Positions 42,225-54,215 of a DNA stretch of 64,000 bases are shown here, one piece after another (the first letter of the stretch is position 1; each line of letters begins with the position of its first letter). The DNA is from Biomphalaria glabrata (lineage: Eukaryota; Mollusca; Gastropoda; Planorbidae). The translations under genes and the position numbers were made by a program. The stretch spans positions 55,078,963-55,142,962 of the forward strand of contig NC_074711.1 in assembly GCF_947242115.1 (NCBI RefSeq), written 5' to 3'. Under the pieces are notes generated by a model. That model did not search any database and had not been told where the DNA came from. It saw nothing but the letters and a program-made list of their open reading frames with translations.

Positions 42225-43629
42225 TCTTTGGTGTGTTATAAAACAATTAATTTGTGCAGTCTTATGATTGATTTCTCTACAAATTAGAGTTAAATGATAG
42301 GCTTGGTGTATTAAGCTTATGTTTGTTAGTTTTTAAGCAGACCAAGTATATTTTATTTCACAAATCCAGTGAGACAGTATTACATCAATTGTAAAGGATG
42401 ATAATAAATTACCAAATAATATTGTCTGTAAATTTGTTGCAACTTTTTATAATTATTGTTAATACATAAATGCTGCTAAGCTTGACAATATTATGATAAT
42501 AAAACAAATGCTAGTTCAGGAAAAAAAAATGTCCTGCTAAATTTAAATAAAACTGAAAAAAAAAAAATATAGGTATAATAAAAAACAAACAAACTAGAAA
42601 TCTTTATAATCCTGAGAAATCATATGGTCTCGCTTACCAGCTATTCTACCTAAAGAATCAAGCATCACCTATTTTCAAAATACTTTTTTCATCTACTTAG
42701 AGTAACTGCCCTTAGGCTTTCAATTTTCTAAAATACATTGTTCTGAGCTAGTACCTCATGGAATTTATAATTGATCAATGACTATAAGGTAGTTTAATCT
42801 TTACATTATCAGTTCTGTAGGGAATTAATAGTTCTGTAATAATAATAATAATGTAAAGTAGTTTCATCTTTTCATTATCATATTTTGAAATTACAAGTTA
42901 TTTGTATATACTTTTGTGTTGTTGCATTATTTTCCTTTGATAAAACATCATTCCACTGTTTAGAATTTACTTATGGTTAAAAGGATAAAATTGGTTATAT
43001 ATTTGTTTGATGATTTTTTAAAATCTGTTATTCATTACTTCATGAGTTACTAAAAGAATAACTTTTTTTTTAAATAACAAATCACAATTTTTTTTGTTGC
43101 TTGCTCATAATTTTTTTTACTCTTATAATAATTATTATAAAGCAGAAAGTAAGGCGTATGTATGTATGTAAGTCCCACATAGAAATCAAAACCATTTGAC
43201 CAATCTTGATAAAACTTGACATGAATGTTCCTTACATCATGGCAGAGACTATAGTGTATGTTTAATGTCCCTACCACTACCGGAGGGCCCTGAAAATAGA
43301 CAAAAATACTTAAATGTATCTCTGTTTAAAAAAGGGAACATTCTCCATGTTTATCATGAATCTAAATTCAAACCAGTAGATCAATAATTCCAAAACTTAG
43401 GCCCGCAGATCGTTAGTCATATCCTTAGTCATATCCGGCTAGTAATTAATAATACTTAGGCTTGGACACAATGCCCTTCTGTTTTTGATGATTACAGTCA
43501 TTGAATATAGAGTCTGTCTATGCAGGACATTCCATGAAACACTATTTGTTGGATCATGAATCAGATCCTTCTTCAACAATTTAGTGGTAGTTCAGTTTTG
43601 TTTGAATAAATATGGTTAAATAGTAAATG
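42225..43629. other. Unassigned intergenic sequence
   Basis: AT-rich, no gene recognised. Around 43130-43420 phrases such as GTATGTATGTAAGTCCCAC and GACCAATCTTGATAAAACTTG suggest an old interspersed repeat, with no partner in this window. Confidence 0.4.
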
Positions 43630-43815
43630 TGACATTGTGGCTAATAGGTAGAACACTTAGCTACATAATATACATCTATGGTTCAGAATCCTGGTGTACA
43701 CAGACTGAAAAAATAACATTTGGGTAGATGGGTGTAGACCCAACATCAGTTTAGGAGAGAAGAGGATTATTATTGTGTCAATGACAGACCTTTAATTAGC
43801 CTACTTCATGAGATT
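43630..43815 (+). mobile_element. Old SINE family A relic
   Basis: ATTGTGGCTAATAGGTAGAA resembles the A-box head, GGTTCAGAATCCTGG the B box, and ACCCAACATCAGTTTAGG the body of family A. It is strongly diverged. Confidence 0.45.
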
Positions 43816-44792
43816 ATTTTTGTGTCAATCATTGTTCTATGCTAATTAATTAAAATCTAAGATATTGAAATAATAATTGCCAGAACATTCCCTTTTTATT
43901 AATGATTTCTTTAAGATGTCCATCTAGTCTGATAATATGTGTATGCACATGGCGAATAGAAATAAACATTTGGAACAATAATTTTTCTTTTTTTTTTTTA
44001 TTTGAATTTATTTAGTGTGACTGTGTGAACTGAAGTGATAAGTTATAACAACATTTGTGAGAGCATTAGTGTGTAAGTGGTTTCTATAAACCTTTGGTTT
44101 TGTGTATGAACTAGAATCAAAGTATAATGTAGATATAGACAGAGGATGATGATAAAACAGATGTAGGTCTATAGATGTAGTAAATAACTTGTTATACAAG
44201 AAGTAGGTACATTAAAATAGTCTGGTTTAGCAGGTTTATAAATGTAGTTTGTTTTTAATATGAACAATAAATAAACTGTTTGATTAATTTGTTTACTGAA
44301 TGCCAGTTTTGTTTATATTCTGTTTGAATAGATTGTTGAGAAGTAGAACATTTTTCCCTTGACAAGACACATGCCTCATTAGTTTTAGAGGGAATGGAGA
44401 AATAGCCAGGGGACAAGTGATGAACAAAAAAATCTAATTGTGACATCTTAGTGTGCATTTTGTTTTTGCATATTGAAAGTTACTTTATTTATAATGAAAT
44501 TATCTAAATTCTATACATTTAAAGGTGAGCTCATTTCTGCCAGTCTTGTGAGAATTTACGTGTTGTAATGTCCAGTATGGTTTAGAATGCTTAGCAACTT
44601 TTGCCGAACAGTGGATTCTATTGTAAACTGAACATCTAAATGTGACCTTAAAACTGCCCAGACATCACTCATCAATAGCCTAATGGTTTTAGGAATTATT
44701 GCTTTAGAAGTGTTTAAAAACTTGTCTTGGTTTTCTTTTCTTTTTTTTTAAACCCTTGGTTTTAAGGATTTTTAGTATGCCTTGCTTCTTGA
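43816..44792. other. Unassigned intergenic sequence
   Basis: AT-rich sequence; short open frames at 44008-44199 and 44255-44458 (minus) have no recognisable domain. Confidence 0.4.
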
Positions 44793-45055
44793 AGATGGCT
44801 CTAAGTGGGTAAATCGCTTGGTTTCCAAGGTGATGGGTCTTCGTTTCGATTCTTGGTAGATACTAGGATTTTAGGACATCCCAGAGTCCACCCAAATCTA
44901 ATGGGACCTAACATTAGTTAAGGAAAGTAATGGCAGTTGGTCGTTGTACTGGCCACATGACACTCTTGTTAACAGTCGGCCATAAAAAGTAATGACACAT
45001 GTATACGGTCTGTCCTATAGATCCTATACAAAAGATCTGAACTTTACTTTCCTTT
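44793..45055 (+). mobile_element. SINE family A, diverged copy
   Basis: The order AGATGGCTCTAAGTGGG (A-box-like), GTTTCGATTCTTGG (B-box-like), TCTAATGGGACCTAACATTA, GGCAGTTGGTCGTTGTACTG, CCACATGACACTCTTG and CTGAACTTTACTTTC matches family A. Confidence 0.65.
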
Positions 45056-45064
45056 TTTTCTTTT

Positions 45065-45360
45065 CTTGTATCTTCTTTTCCTGATATCTAATACCCACCA
45101 TTTGTCTGTAGTATTGACTCTCAAAGGCTTGAATTCTTCTTTCAGCCTCAGAGTTCGGTGTCCAACTTTCACAACCATATTGGAGTACAGAGACCACTAG
45201 GGAAGAATACTGTTTTAATTTGACTTGGAAGTGATGTTACTCTTCCAGAATGTTCGGATGTCAAGCTTAACCGTGTTTGTAGGCCTATCTTTTATTGATC
45301 CTCCATATTTTGTTATGTTTGACCCTGAGTAGGCCTATTGAAATGAGTAAACTTCTTCTA
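45065..45360 (-). mobile_element. LINE ORF2 fragment
   Basis: The minus strand reads VLQYGCESWTPNSEAERRIQ and then AFESQYYRQMVGIRYQEKK. This is the typical segment after the reverse-transcriptase domain in mollusc LINEs (usual form 'LLYGCESWTL....RRIQAFE'). A short relic directly beside a SINE. Confidence 0.65.
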
Positions 45361-46064
45361 ATGTTTGACCTGTAAAAAAGTCTTTTAAAAAATTACTTGT
45401 TGCATGGCCACAATGCCTAATTCCAAATTTTAACATTTTGAATTGTGTCCATAGGGCCCAATTGCGATATAAAATTGAAATGCAGTTAAGTCTTGTTATA
45501 CATTTAATTGAGCTATTCTCTGATTAATTTATTTCTAGCTTTCCGTTGTCAGAAAGGCTTTGAAAGATTTGGTTAATGAAAATATATTAGGAGAAAAACA
45601 AAAAATACACACAGTAATTGATAGCTTCAGAATTTTAATAGAGAATGTGTCCACATTTTTTCACTATAAAAACTAGATCATTGGCAAAATAAAATAAAAA
45701 AATAATAATAACTACGTTACCTGCAATTTGTAACAATTATAACAAATTAAAAGATTAAAATTTTTCGTCATTAATTTAGAATACAATGGGCGTTGTTGCG
45801 CTTATGCAATATACCACAAAACTAAAAAAAAAAGAAAGGATCCATGAGATGATTCCTAGTCGTTTCGAGACAGAAGGCCTTAGATTGTCAACGTTTCCGT
45901 GATAGGGGGCCCACTAGTGTGGCCCATGTAGGGGGCCTACTAGTGTGGCCCATGTAGGGGGCCTACTAGTGTGGCCCATGTTGTTTCTAATTAAAATCAC
46001 CCTATAAAACTTTGAAGGACAACTTTCTTAAATTGTCAGAAAAAAAGTTTTGTGCCAATAATTA
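45361..46064. other. Unassigned intergenic sequence with short tandem repeat
   Basis: AT-rich sequence without a gene. The only clear structure is the 26-bp tandem repeat at 45904-45981. Confidence 0.45.
45904..45981. repeat. 26-bp tandem repeat, three units
   Basis: AGGGGGCC(C/T)ACTAGTGTGG continues CCCATGT; units start at 45904, 45930 and 45956. Each carries the palindrome ACTAGT. Confidence 0.9.
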
Positions 46065-46521
46065 TAATATGATTGAACTCGTACTTACTTACAGCTCGTC
46101 ACCCCTATTGGGGTATGGGCCGCCAACAATAGATCTCCATAGTCCCCTGTCCTGGGCTATCCTTTCCATCTTGTTCAAGGTGTAACCAAACTTCCTCTAG
46201 TTTGCCAGGTGCTTCTAGGACGCCCCATCTTTCTCTTGCCTTGTGGGTTCCACTTCAATGCCAGTCTTGTGATACTAGTTGGTGATTAGCGCAAAGTGTG
46301 CCCAGTCCAGCCCAATATTCTCTTTCTGATTTCTTCTTTTGCAAGAGTTTGGCTGTTTCTCTGCTAGAGGTCACTGTTGCCGATGGTGTCTGGCAAATGG
46401 ATGTGAAGGATTCTTTGTAGGCAGCTGTTAATGAAAGTTTGCACTTTCCTAATGGCACTTTTAGTCCATATTGCAAAACGGCCTTGACATTTGAGTTTAA
46501 GAGACGCATCTTTGTTGTCAG
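46065..46521 (-). mobile_element. LINE ORF2, 3' part, split by the LTR array
   Basis: The minus strand reads LTTKMRLLNSNVKAVLQYGL at 46441-46515, the phrase after the LINE RT domain, with further diverged LINE protein towards 46065. The upstream part of the same LINE resumes at 63605 on the other side of the array. The reading passes from LKKSGWLEKFP (right side) to LTTKMRLLNSN (left side), the order found in intact LINEs. The copy is old, with several frame breaks. Confidence 0.7.
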
Positions 46522-47667
46522 TGTGAGCAGGTCAGGCAGGCGCGAGTGGATAGAGAGAGAGGACCTATTCTCTGCCGCTCAACATTAAAATTTACCTAAC
46601 AGTAGGCAGATGTTTGCGCTACTGGGTGGGCTCAATCTGTGCACCTCGGTATGGTGACCAAGGGGCTAGAGTCACCTAAGTAACCAGACATACTAAACTA
46701 AACTAAATGGAGACAAGATAAACTTTAGTTTACGATAAATAAAACAAAAAGAAATTTTATTTACATACAAAATAAATCAATAATAAAATATAATATATAC
46801 ACTAACTACTATAAACTACCCTCTAAATCTACACCACTACAAACACTACCAAACTAACCAAACCAACTATCTGACACAAACTGATCAAAACAACTATCTA
46901 ACTAAATCACTAAAACTACTACACTAGACCTAGATCTACAATAAACACACTACAATATCCTACTATTACACTCATAACACTAACACTAAAACAAGAATAT
47001 CCTATCCTTAGGCTCAGTACCTTACTATTCACTAAGAACAGAACTGAGAAACAGACTATAAATAAATATAACTAAGTTTACTAAGGTGATAATAAAGAAA
47101 CAAAATAACACTAGATTCTAGATTCCCTAGAATTAGAATAGATCTAACAACAGCAGCTATAAACAGCAGCTAGATCTATAAGCAGTAATATACAACAGCA
47201 GCTAAAAGGCAGCAGTTAAAAGCAGTAACACAGCAGTTACACAGCAGTAATAATAGCCTGCAAAACATAAATGCAAAACTATATTATAAAATATTCTATT
47301 AGGACTGATGGACGCCGCCATCTTCCATACAGCATGTTGCCAACTATTATGACAAATAGTCCAGTAGAAAATAAACTAACTACTTTACACATAATATAGA
47401 TCTAGTAAAAAATATAAAATATTTCTACACTTACAGGCCGTCCCAGGTACAGGAATAAAAATATAATTAGACGACAGACCACAAAGATATTCAGCTGTCA
47501 CACAGACAGATATGGTACTGACCACTGGTCAACTGTACACTGAACTGTTTTAAAACAGCGTGGCATCACTTTTTATACACAAAAAGCGGAAGTAGAAATA
47601 ATAAGTTTGGCACTAGCCTATAAAAATAAAATATATAAAAATATAGCTCTGGGAGCGCAAGCTCACA
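46522..47667 (-). repeat. Array LTR 1
   Basis: 1,146 bp with TG...CA ends; outermost left LTR, and the 3' end of the array in element orientation. CAG-rich stretches (AACAGCAGCTA) occur in the middle. Confidence 0.9.
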
Positions 47668-48072
47668 TTCATCCCGCCTTAAATTTTTGCGTCCTCGCAA
47701 AACAAAATACTAACAAACTACTTAAAATGCATTACATACATACTGCTGACATATTATACCATCAAAGAAAATACACACTAAAATCGATTTCACACAAAAA
47801 TATACATCTCCATGACATGACTTAGGTTACATTGCTTTACAAGGACAAAAGCAAAAAAATATATACACTTCATCAGCTAAAAACACAAGAAAATACTCTT
47901 GATTCTGTACATTCTCAAATAGGTACAGCATCTACTAAGCTTAAAAAAACTTTTAAACACACATGTAGATAACATGTACTCATAGAGTTATTACAAACTA
48001 ATACATCTTGATACATTGGAATGCAACCAACATATTGAATAAAAATTACAAATATACAAATGAAGAATTATG
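47668..48072 (-). other. Array interior 1, segment downstream of gag
   Basis: About 400 bp between the gag-like stop and the 3' LTR. AT-rich and without a gene. The 72-codon plus-strand frame overlapping it is antisense and unsupported. Confidence 0.6.
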
Positions 48073-49617
48073 CTAGTATGGTGAGGAAACGAACTTCATT
48101 TCCTCCTCTCTTACATATCGGTAAGTACTGCCGTCTTCTGCCTCCACCATGTACCAGCCAGAAGCATACTTGGGTACTGCAGTAATTACAAAACATGACG
48201 GTTCATACTGCATGAACATTCTTCCCTGGCCTCTGACTCTCTGTTCGACAAGAACTCTGCACCCAATGTTCAGAAGGTCGTTCCTTTTCTTCTGCAACTC
48301 AGGAACCTCATGGGAAAGCAATGTGGATTCTGGTTGGACCAGATGAAACTGTAGGAAAGGATTTGTTTCCCTACCTCCTTCTGCATGATTACTGGAAGTG
48401 TCAGGTGAGGCGACTTCTGTACGCATCGACATCATTTCTGCCACTGCGGGTTGGTTTCTGCGAACAATTGAATCAGGAGCAGTGTTGGATCGCCTAGGAT
48501 TCGGTGGCACCTCAACCGACAATTCTGTTGGCTTGGGAGCAGGTTGCAGTTGTACTGCCTGTGGTTGTTCCACTGAGGCAACCTGAACGCGATTCACTGC
48601 TGCAGTGACATCAGGGCAAGCTCGGGTGAAGTGGTCCCGGCTTCCACAATTCGAGCAGTTGCTTCTAGAAGGGTGTTGCTGGTAAGCCCGGTTCCCTGGC
48701 TTCTTTCGCTGACCTTGGAACCTGTTCTGCAGCCTGCAATTTCTTGCAAGATGGCCAGGTTTGCCACATGTGTAGCATTTCCTGTTCTTCATCGTTGGCC
48801 TCTTATGGTTAAGAGTGCGCTTTGGTTGTGAGACAATCTGTCTCACCTTGCCGCTAATGTGATCAGGTTGATGGTGGTTGCAGTGGGGACAGTTAGAGTT
48901 CTGTGGTCCCGAAAGTTGTAGGAGCACAATCTGGGCTGCAAGCTCCTCCACTTGCTTGGAGAGCGCAGCTAGCTGGCTTTCAATCTTTATCTCACTGCAT
49001 GTGACGTTGACTTGCGGTGCGACATCCTCATCCTGGGCCCACCTGATGGCCATGTCTCTTAACGCCAGGAATTCAGTTTCTGGCCTGTCAAGTAGTCTCT
49101 CTCGCAGATCTCTCCTTAGGATCCTGTCACTGAGGTTTTCTACAAACTGGTCCCTCAGGATAGACTTGCTGAAGGGAGTTTCAGATAGAGCTCTCTGCCT
49201 GTCTGTGAGTGCTTCAAATGCTTGAAGGAGACGGTGTGAGTATGCGCGGACAGACTCATACTGGTGCTGGCTTATTCGGAACAGCTCCCCAATGAGGCAG
49301 TTGATGCTCCGCCTTTCTCCATAAGTGGAGTGTAGAACTTGTACAAGGGCATCTGGACATGCCCTTGTCGTCTGAGGGTGACACCTAAGTTCGGCCTTCA
49401 CTGCCTCACCTAGATGTGCAAAGAGGAAGTCACATTTTTCCTCTGGATGCACCATGTGTTGAGACTTCCAAGCTCTCTCAACATTTTGAAGGAACTCTTC
49501 AATTTCCCTGGCAGGACCATCACCATGGAAGCGCCGGATACTCATCTCTGTCCTAGGCACCAAGATAACTGTCTGAGACGGCTGCATTCTTGCTGCTGCT
49601 GCTGCCTCGCTGTTCAT
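48073..49617 (-). CDS. Gag-like protein, array unit 1
   Basis: A 514-residue open frame. Residues 25-200 resemble a retrotransposon gag core (FHGDGPAREIEEFLQNVERA; YSHRLLQAFEAL). A short coiled-coil-like stretch lies near 211-235. CPHC at 243-246 precedes two CCHC zinc knuckles at 281-294 and 321-334 (C-X2-C-X4-H-X4-C). A proline/glutamine-rich linker leads to residues 448-514, which resemble the GPY-type tail behind Gypsy integrases (IGCRVLVEQR, then YMVEAEDGSTYRYV). Protease, reverse transcriptase and integrase cores are absent. Residue 426 is L here and P in units 2-5. It is a mobile-element protein, with a base composition more GC-rich than its LTR. Confidence 0.85.
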   Translation of the reverse strand: MNSEAAAAARMQPSQTVILVPRTEMSIRRFHGDGPAREIEEFLQNVERAWKSQHMVHPEEKCDFLFAHLGEAVKAELRCHPQTTRACPDALVQVLHSTYGERRSINCLIGELFRISQHQYESVRAYSHRLLQAFEALTDRQRALSETPFSKSILRDQFVENLSDRILRRDLRERLLDRPETEFLALRDMAIRWAQDEDVAPQVNVTCSEIKIESQLAALSKQVEELAAQIVLLQLSGPQNSNCPHCNHHQPDHISGKVRQIVSQPKRTLNHKRPTMKNRKCYTCGKPGHLARNCRLQNRFQGQRKKPGNRAYQQHPSRSNCSNCGSRDHFTRACPDVTAAVNRVQVASVEQPQAVQLQPAPKPTELSVEVPPNPRRSNTAPDSIVRRNQPAVAEMMSMRTEVASPDTSSNHAEGGRETNPFLQFHLVQPESTLLSHEVPELQKKRNDLLNIGCRVLVEQRVRGQGRMFMQYEPSCFVITAVPKYASGWYMVEAEDGSTYRYVREEEMKFVSSPY

Positions 49618-49773
49618 CTACGTAACTACTCAACAAAACTAAAGCCTAATAACCTCTCTAACAAACGCCCAAAGAAAAACTGAACTATACACTACTTCCT
49701 ATCAATGCCTAAACTCCTACGCAAACCTAATCTATCCCAATAAAAAAATACAAGTCTGGTCACTCAAGCACAG

Positions 49774-49791
49774 ATCCCACTTCTGACACCA
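49774..49791 (-). promoter_or_regulatory. tRNA-Leu primer-binding site, unit 1
   Basis: The minus strand reads TGGTGTCAGAAGTGGGAT, an 18-base complement to a typical tRNA-Leu 3' end, four bases inside LTR 2. The same site recurs at 53048-53065, 56322-56339, 59596-59613 and 62437-62454. Confidence 0.8.
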
Positions 49792-49795
49792 AAAA

Positions 49796-50941
49796 TGTGA
49801 GCAGGTCAGGCAGGCGCGAGTGGATAGAGAGAGAGGACCTATTCTCTGCCGCTCAACATTAAAATTTACCTAACAGTAGGCAGATGTTTGCGCTACTGGG
49901 TGGGCTCAATCTGTGCACCTCGGTATGGTGACCAAGGGGCTAGAGTCACCTAAGTAACCAGACATACTAAACTAAACTAAATGGAGACAAGATAAACTTT
50001 AGTTTACGATAAATAAAACAAAAAGAAATTTTATTTACATACAAAATAAATCAATAATAAAATATAATATATACACTAACTACTATAAACTACCCTCTAA
50101 ATCTACACCACTACAAACACTACCAAACTAACCAAACCAACTATCTGACACAAACTGATCAAAACAACTATCTAACTAAATCACTAAAACTACTACACTA
50201 GACCTAGATCTACAATAAACACACTACAATATCCTACTATTACACTCATAACACTAACACTAAAACAAGAATATCCTATCCTTAGGCTCAGTACCTTACT
50301 ATTCACTAAGAACAGAACTGAGAAACAGACTATAAATAAATATAACTAAGTTTACTAAGGTGATAATAAAGAAACAAAATAACACTAGATTCTAGATTCC
50401 CTAGAATTAGAATAGATCTAACAACAGCAGCTATAAACAGCAGCTAGATCTATAAGCAGTAATATACAACAGCAGCTAAAAGGCAGCAGTTAAAAGCAGT
50501 AACACAGCAGTTACACAGCAGTAATAATAGCCTGCAAAACATAAATGCAAAACTATATTATAAAATATTCTATTAGGACTGATGGACGCCGCCATCTTCC
50601 ATACAGCATGTTGCCAACTATTATGACAAATAGTCCAGTAGAAAATAAACTAACTACTTTACACATAATATAGATCTAGTAAAAAATATAAAATATTTCT
50701 ACACTTACAGGCCGTCCCAGGTACAGGAATAAAAATATAATTAGACGACAGACCACAAAGATATTCAGCTGTCACACAGACAGATATGGTACTGACCACT
50801 GGTCAACTGTACACTGAACTGTTTTAAAACAGCGTGGCATCACTTTTTATACACAAAAAGCGGAAGTAGAAATAATAAGTTTGGCACTAGCCTATAAAAA
50901 TAAAATATATAAAAATATAGCTCTGGGAGCGCAAGCTCACA
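49796..50941 (-). repeat. Array LTR 2
   Basis: Shared between units 1 and 2; no visible difference from LTR 1 in the stretches compared. Confidence 0.9.
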
Positions 50942-51346
50942 TTCATCCCGCCTTAAATTTTTGCGTCCTCGCAAAACAAAATACTAACAAACTACTTAAA
51001 ATGCATTACATACATACTGCTGACATATTATACCATCAAAGAAAATACACACTAAAATCGATTTCACACAAAAATATACATCTCCATGACATGACTTAGG
51101 TTACATTGCTTTACAAGGACAAAAGCAAAAAAATATATACACTTCATCAGCTAAAAACACAAGAAAATACTCTTGATTCTGTACATTCTCAAATAGGTAC
51201 AGCATCTACTAAGCTTAAAAAAACTTTTAAACACACATGTAGATAACATGTACTCATAGAGTTATTACAAACTAATACATCTTGATACATTGGAATGCAA
51301 CCAACATATTGAATAAAAATTACAAATATACAAATGAAGAATTATG

Positions 51347-52891
51347 CTAGTATGGTGAGGAAACGAACTTCATTTCCTCCTCTCTTACATATCGGTAAGT
51401 ACTGCCGTCTTCTGCCTCCACCATGTACCAGCCAGAAGCATACTTGGGTACTGCAGTAATTACAAAACATGACGGTTCATACTGCATGAACATTCTTCCC
51501 TGGCCTCTGACTCTCTGTTCGACAAGAACTCTGCACCCAATGTTCAGAAGGTCGTTCCTTTTCTTCTGCAACTCAGGAACCTCATGGGAAAGCAATGTGG
51601 ATTCTGGTTGGACCGGATGAAACTGTAGGAAAGGATTTGTTTCCCTACCTCCTTCTGCATGATTACTGGAAGTGTCAGGTGAGGCGACTTCTGTACGCAT
51701 CGACATCATTTCTGCCACTGCGGGTTGGTTTCTGCGAACAATTGAATCAGGAGCAGTGTTGGATCGCCTAGGATTCGGTGGCACCTCAACCGACAATTCT
51801 GTTGGCTTGGGAGCAGGTTGCAGTTGTACTGCCTGTGGTTGTTCCACTGAGGCAACCTGAACGCGATTCACTGCTGCAGTGACATCAGGGCAAGCTCGGG
51901 TGAAGTGGTCCCGGCTTCCACAATTCGAGCAGTTGCTTCTAGAAGGGTGTTGCTGGTAAGCCCGGTTCCCTGGCTTCTTTCGCTGACCTTGGAACCTGTT
52001 CTGCAGCCTGCAATTTCTTGCAAGATGGCCAGGTTTGCCACATGTGTAGCATTTCCTGTTCTTCATCGTTGGCCTCTTATGGTTAAGAGTGCGCTTTGGT
52101 TGTGAGACAATCTGTCTCACCTTGCCGCTAATGTGATCAGGTTGATGGTGGTTGCAGTGGGGACAGTTAGAGTTCTGTGGTCCCGAAAGTTGTAGGAGCA
52201 CAATCTGGGCTGCAAGCTCCTCCACTTGCTTGGAGAGCGCAGCTAGCTGGCTTTCAATCTTTATCTCACTGCATGTGACGTTGACTTGCGGTGCGACATC
52301 CTCATCCTGGGCCCACCTGATGGCCATGTCTCTTAACGCCAGGAATTCAGTTTCTGGCCTGTCAAGTAGTCTCTCTCGCAGATCTCTCCTTAGGATCCTG
52401 TCACTGAGGTTTTCTACAAACTGGTCCCTCAGGATAGACTTGCTGAAGGGAGTTTCAGATAGAGCTCTCTGCCTGTCTGTGAGTGCTTCAAATGCTTGAA
52501 GGAGACGGTGTGAGTATGCGCGGACAGACTCATACTGGTGCTGGCTTATTCGGAACAGCTCCCCAATGAGGCAGTTGATGCTCCGCCTTTCTCCATAAGT
52601 GGAGTGTAGAACTTGTACAAGGGCATCTGGACATGCCCTTGTCGTCTGAGGGTGACACCTAAGTTCGGCCTTCACTGCCTCACCTAGATGTGCAAAGAGG
52701 AAGTCACATTTTTCCTCTGGATGCACCATGTGTTGAGACTTCCAAGCTCTCTCAACATTTTGAAGGAACTCTTCAATTTCCCTGGCAGGACCATCACCAT
52801 GGAAGCGCCGGATACTCATCTCTGTCCTAGGCACCAAGATAACTGTCTGAGACGGCTGCATTCTTGCTGCTGCTGCTGCCTCGCTGTTCAT
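51347..52891 (-). CDS. Gag-like protein, array unit 2
   Basis: 514 residues, identical to unit 1 apart from P at 426. Domain order and position relative to the LTRs are the same. Confidence 0.85.
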   Translation of the reverse strand: MNSEAAAAARMQPSQTVILVPRTEMSIRRFHGDGPAREIEEFLQNVERAWKSQHMVHPEEKCDFLFAHLGEAVKAELRCHPQTTRACPDALVQVLHSTYGERRSINCLIGELFRISQHQYESVRAYSHRLLQAFEALTDRQRALSETPFSKSILRDQFVENLSDRILRRDLRERLLDRPETEFLALRDMAIRWAQDEDVAPQVNVTCSEIKIESQLAALSKQVEELAAQIVLLQLSGPQNSNCPHCNHHQPDHISGKVRQIVSQPKRTLNHKRPTMKNRKCYTCGKPGHLARNCRLQNRFQGQRKKPGNRAYQQHPSRSNCSNCGSRDHFTRACPDVTAAVNRVQVASVEQPQAVQLQPAPKPTELSVEVPPNPRRSNTAPDSIVRRNQPAVAEMMSMRTEVASPDTSSNHAEGGRETNPFLQFHPVQPESTLLSHEVPELQKKRNDLLNIGCRVLVEQRVRGQGRMFMQYEPSCFVITAVPKYASGWYMVEAEDGSTYRYVREEEMKFVSSPY

Positions 52892-53069
52892 CTACGTAAC
52901 TACTCAACAAAACTAAAGCCTAATAACCTCTCTAACAAACGCCCAAAGAAAAACTGAACTATACACTACTTCCTATCAATGCCTAAACTCCTACGCAAAC
53001 CTAATCTATCCCAATAAAAAAATACAAGTCTGGTCACTCAAGCACAGATCCCACTTCTGACACCAAAAA

Positions 53070-54215
53070 TGTGAGCAGGTCAGGCAGGCGCGAGTGGATA
53101 GAGAGAGAGGACCTATTCTCTGCCGCTCAACATTAAAATTTACCTAACAGTAGGCAGATGTTTGCGCTACTGGGTGGGCTCAATCTGTGCACCTCGGTAT
53201 GGTGACCAAGGGGCTAGAGTCACCTAAGTAACCAGACATACTAAACTAAACTAAATGGAGACAAGATAAACTTTAGTTTACGATAAATAAAACAAAAAGA
53301 AATTTTATTTACATACAAAATAAATCAATAATAAAATATAATATATACACTAACTACTATAAACTACCCTCTAAATCTACACCACTACAAACACTACCAA
53401 ACTAACCAAACCAACTATCTGACACAAACTGATCAAAACAACTATCTAACTAAATCACTAAAACTACTACACTAGACCTAGATCTACAATAAACACACTA
53501 CAATATCCTACTATTACACTCATAACACTAACACTAAAACAAGAATATCCTATCCTTAGGCTCAGTACCTTACTATTCACTAAGAACAGAACTGAGAAAC
53601 AGACTATAAATAAATATAACTAAGTTTACTAAGGTGATAATAAAGAAACAAAATAACACTAGATTCTAGATTCCCTAGAATTAGAATAGATCTAACAACA
53701 GCAGCTATAAACAGCAGCTAGATCTATAAGCAGTAATATACAACAGCAGCTAAAAGGCAGCAGTTAAAAGCAGTAACACAGCAGTTACACAGCAGTAATA
53801 ATAGCCTGCAAAACATAAATGCAAAACTATATTATAAAATATTCTATTAGGACTGATGGACGCCGCCATCTTCCATACAGCATGTTGCCAACTATTATGA
53901 CAAATAGTCCAGTAGAAAATAAACTAACTACTTTACACATAATATAGATCTAGTAAAAAATATAAAATATTTCTACACTTACAGGCCGTCCCAGGTACAG
54001 GAATAAAAATATAATTAGACGACAGACCACAAAGATATTCAGCTGTCACACAGACAGATATGGTACTGACCACTGGTCAACTGTACACTGAACTGTTTTA
54101 AAACAGCGTGGCATCACTTTTTATACACAAAAAGCGGAAGTAGAAATAATAAGTTTGGCACTAGCCTATAAAAATAAAATATATAAAAATATAGCTCTGG
54201 GAGCGCAAGCTCACA
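53070..54215 (-). repeat. Array LTR 3
   Basis: 1,146 bp, shared between units 2 and 3. Confidence 0.9.

Noticed and set aside
47607-47825. 72-codon plus-strand frame at each LTR/interior junction
   Set aside because: It spans the LTR end and AT-rich interior, antisense to the element, and has no recognisable motif.
48149-49683. Plus-strand frames of 62-115 codons opposite the gag-like protein, recurring in every array unit
   Set aside because: They recur only because the units are copies; they are antisense shadows of the gag frame with no domain.
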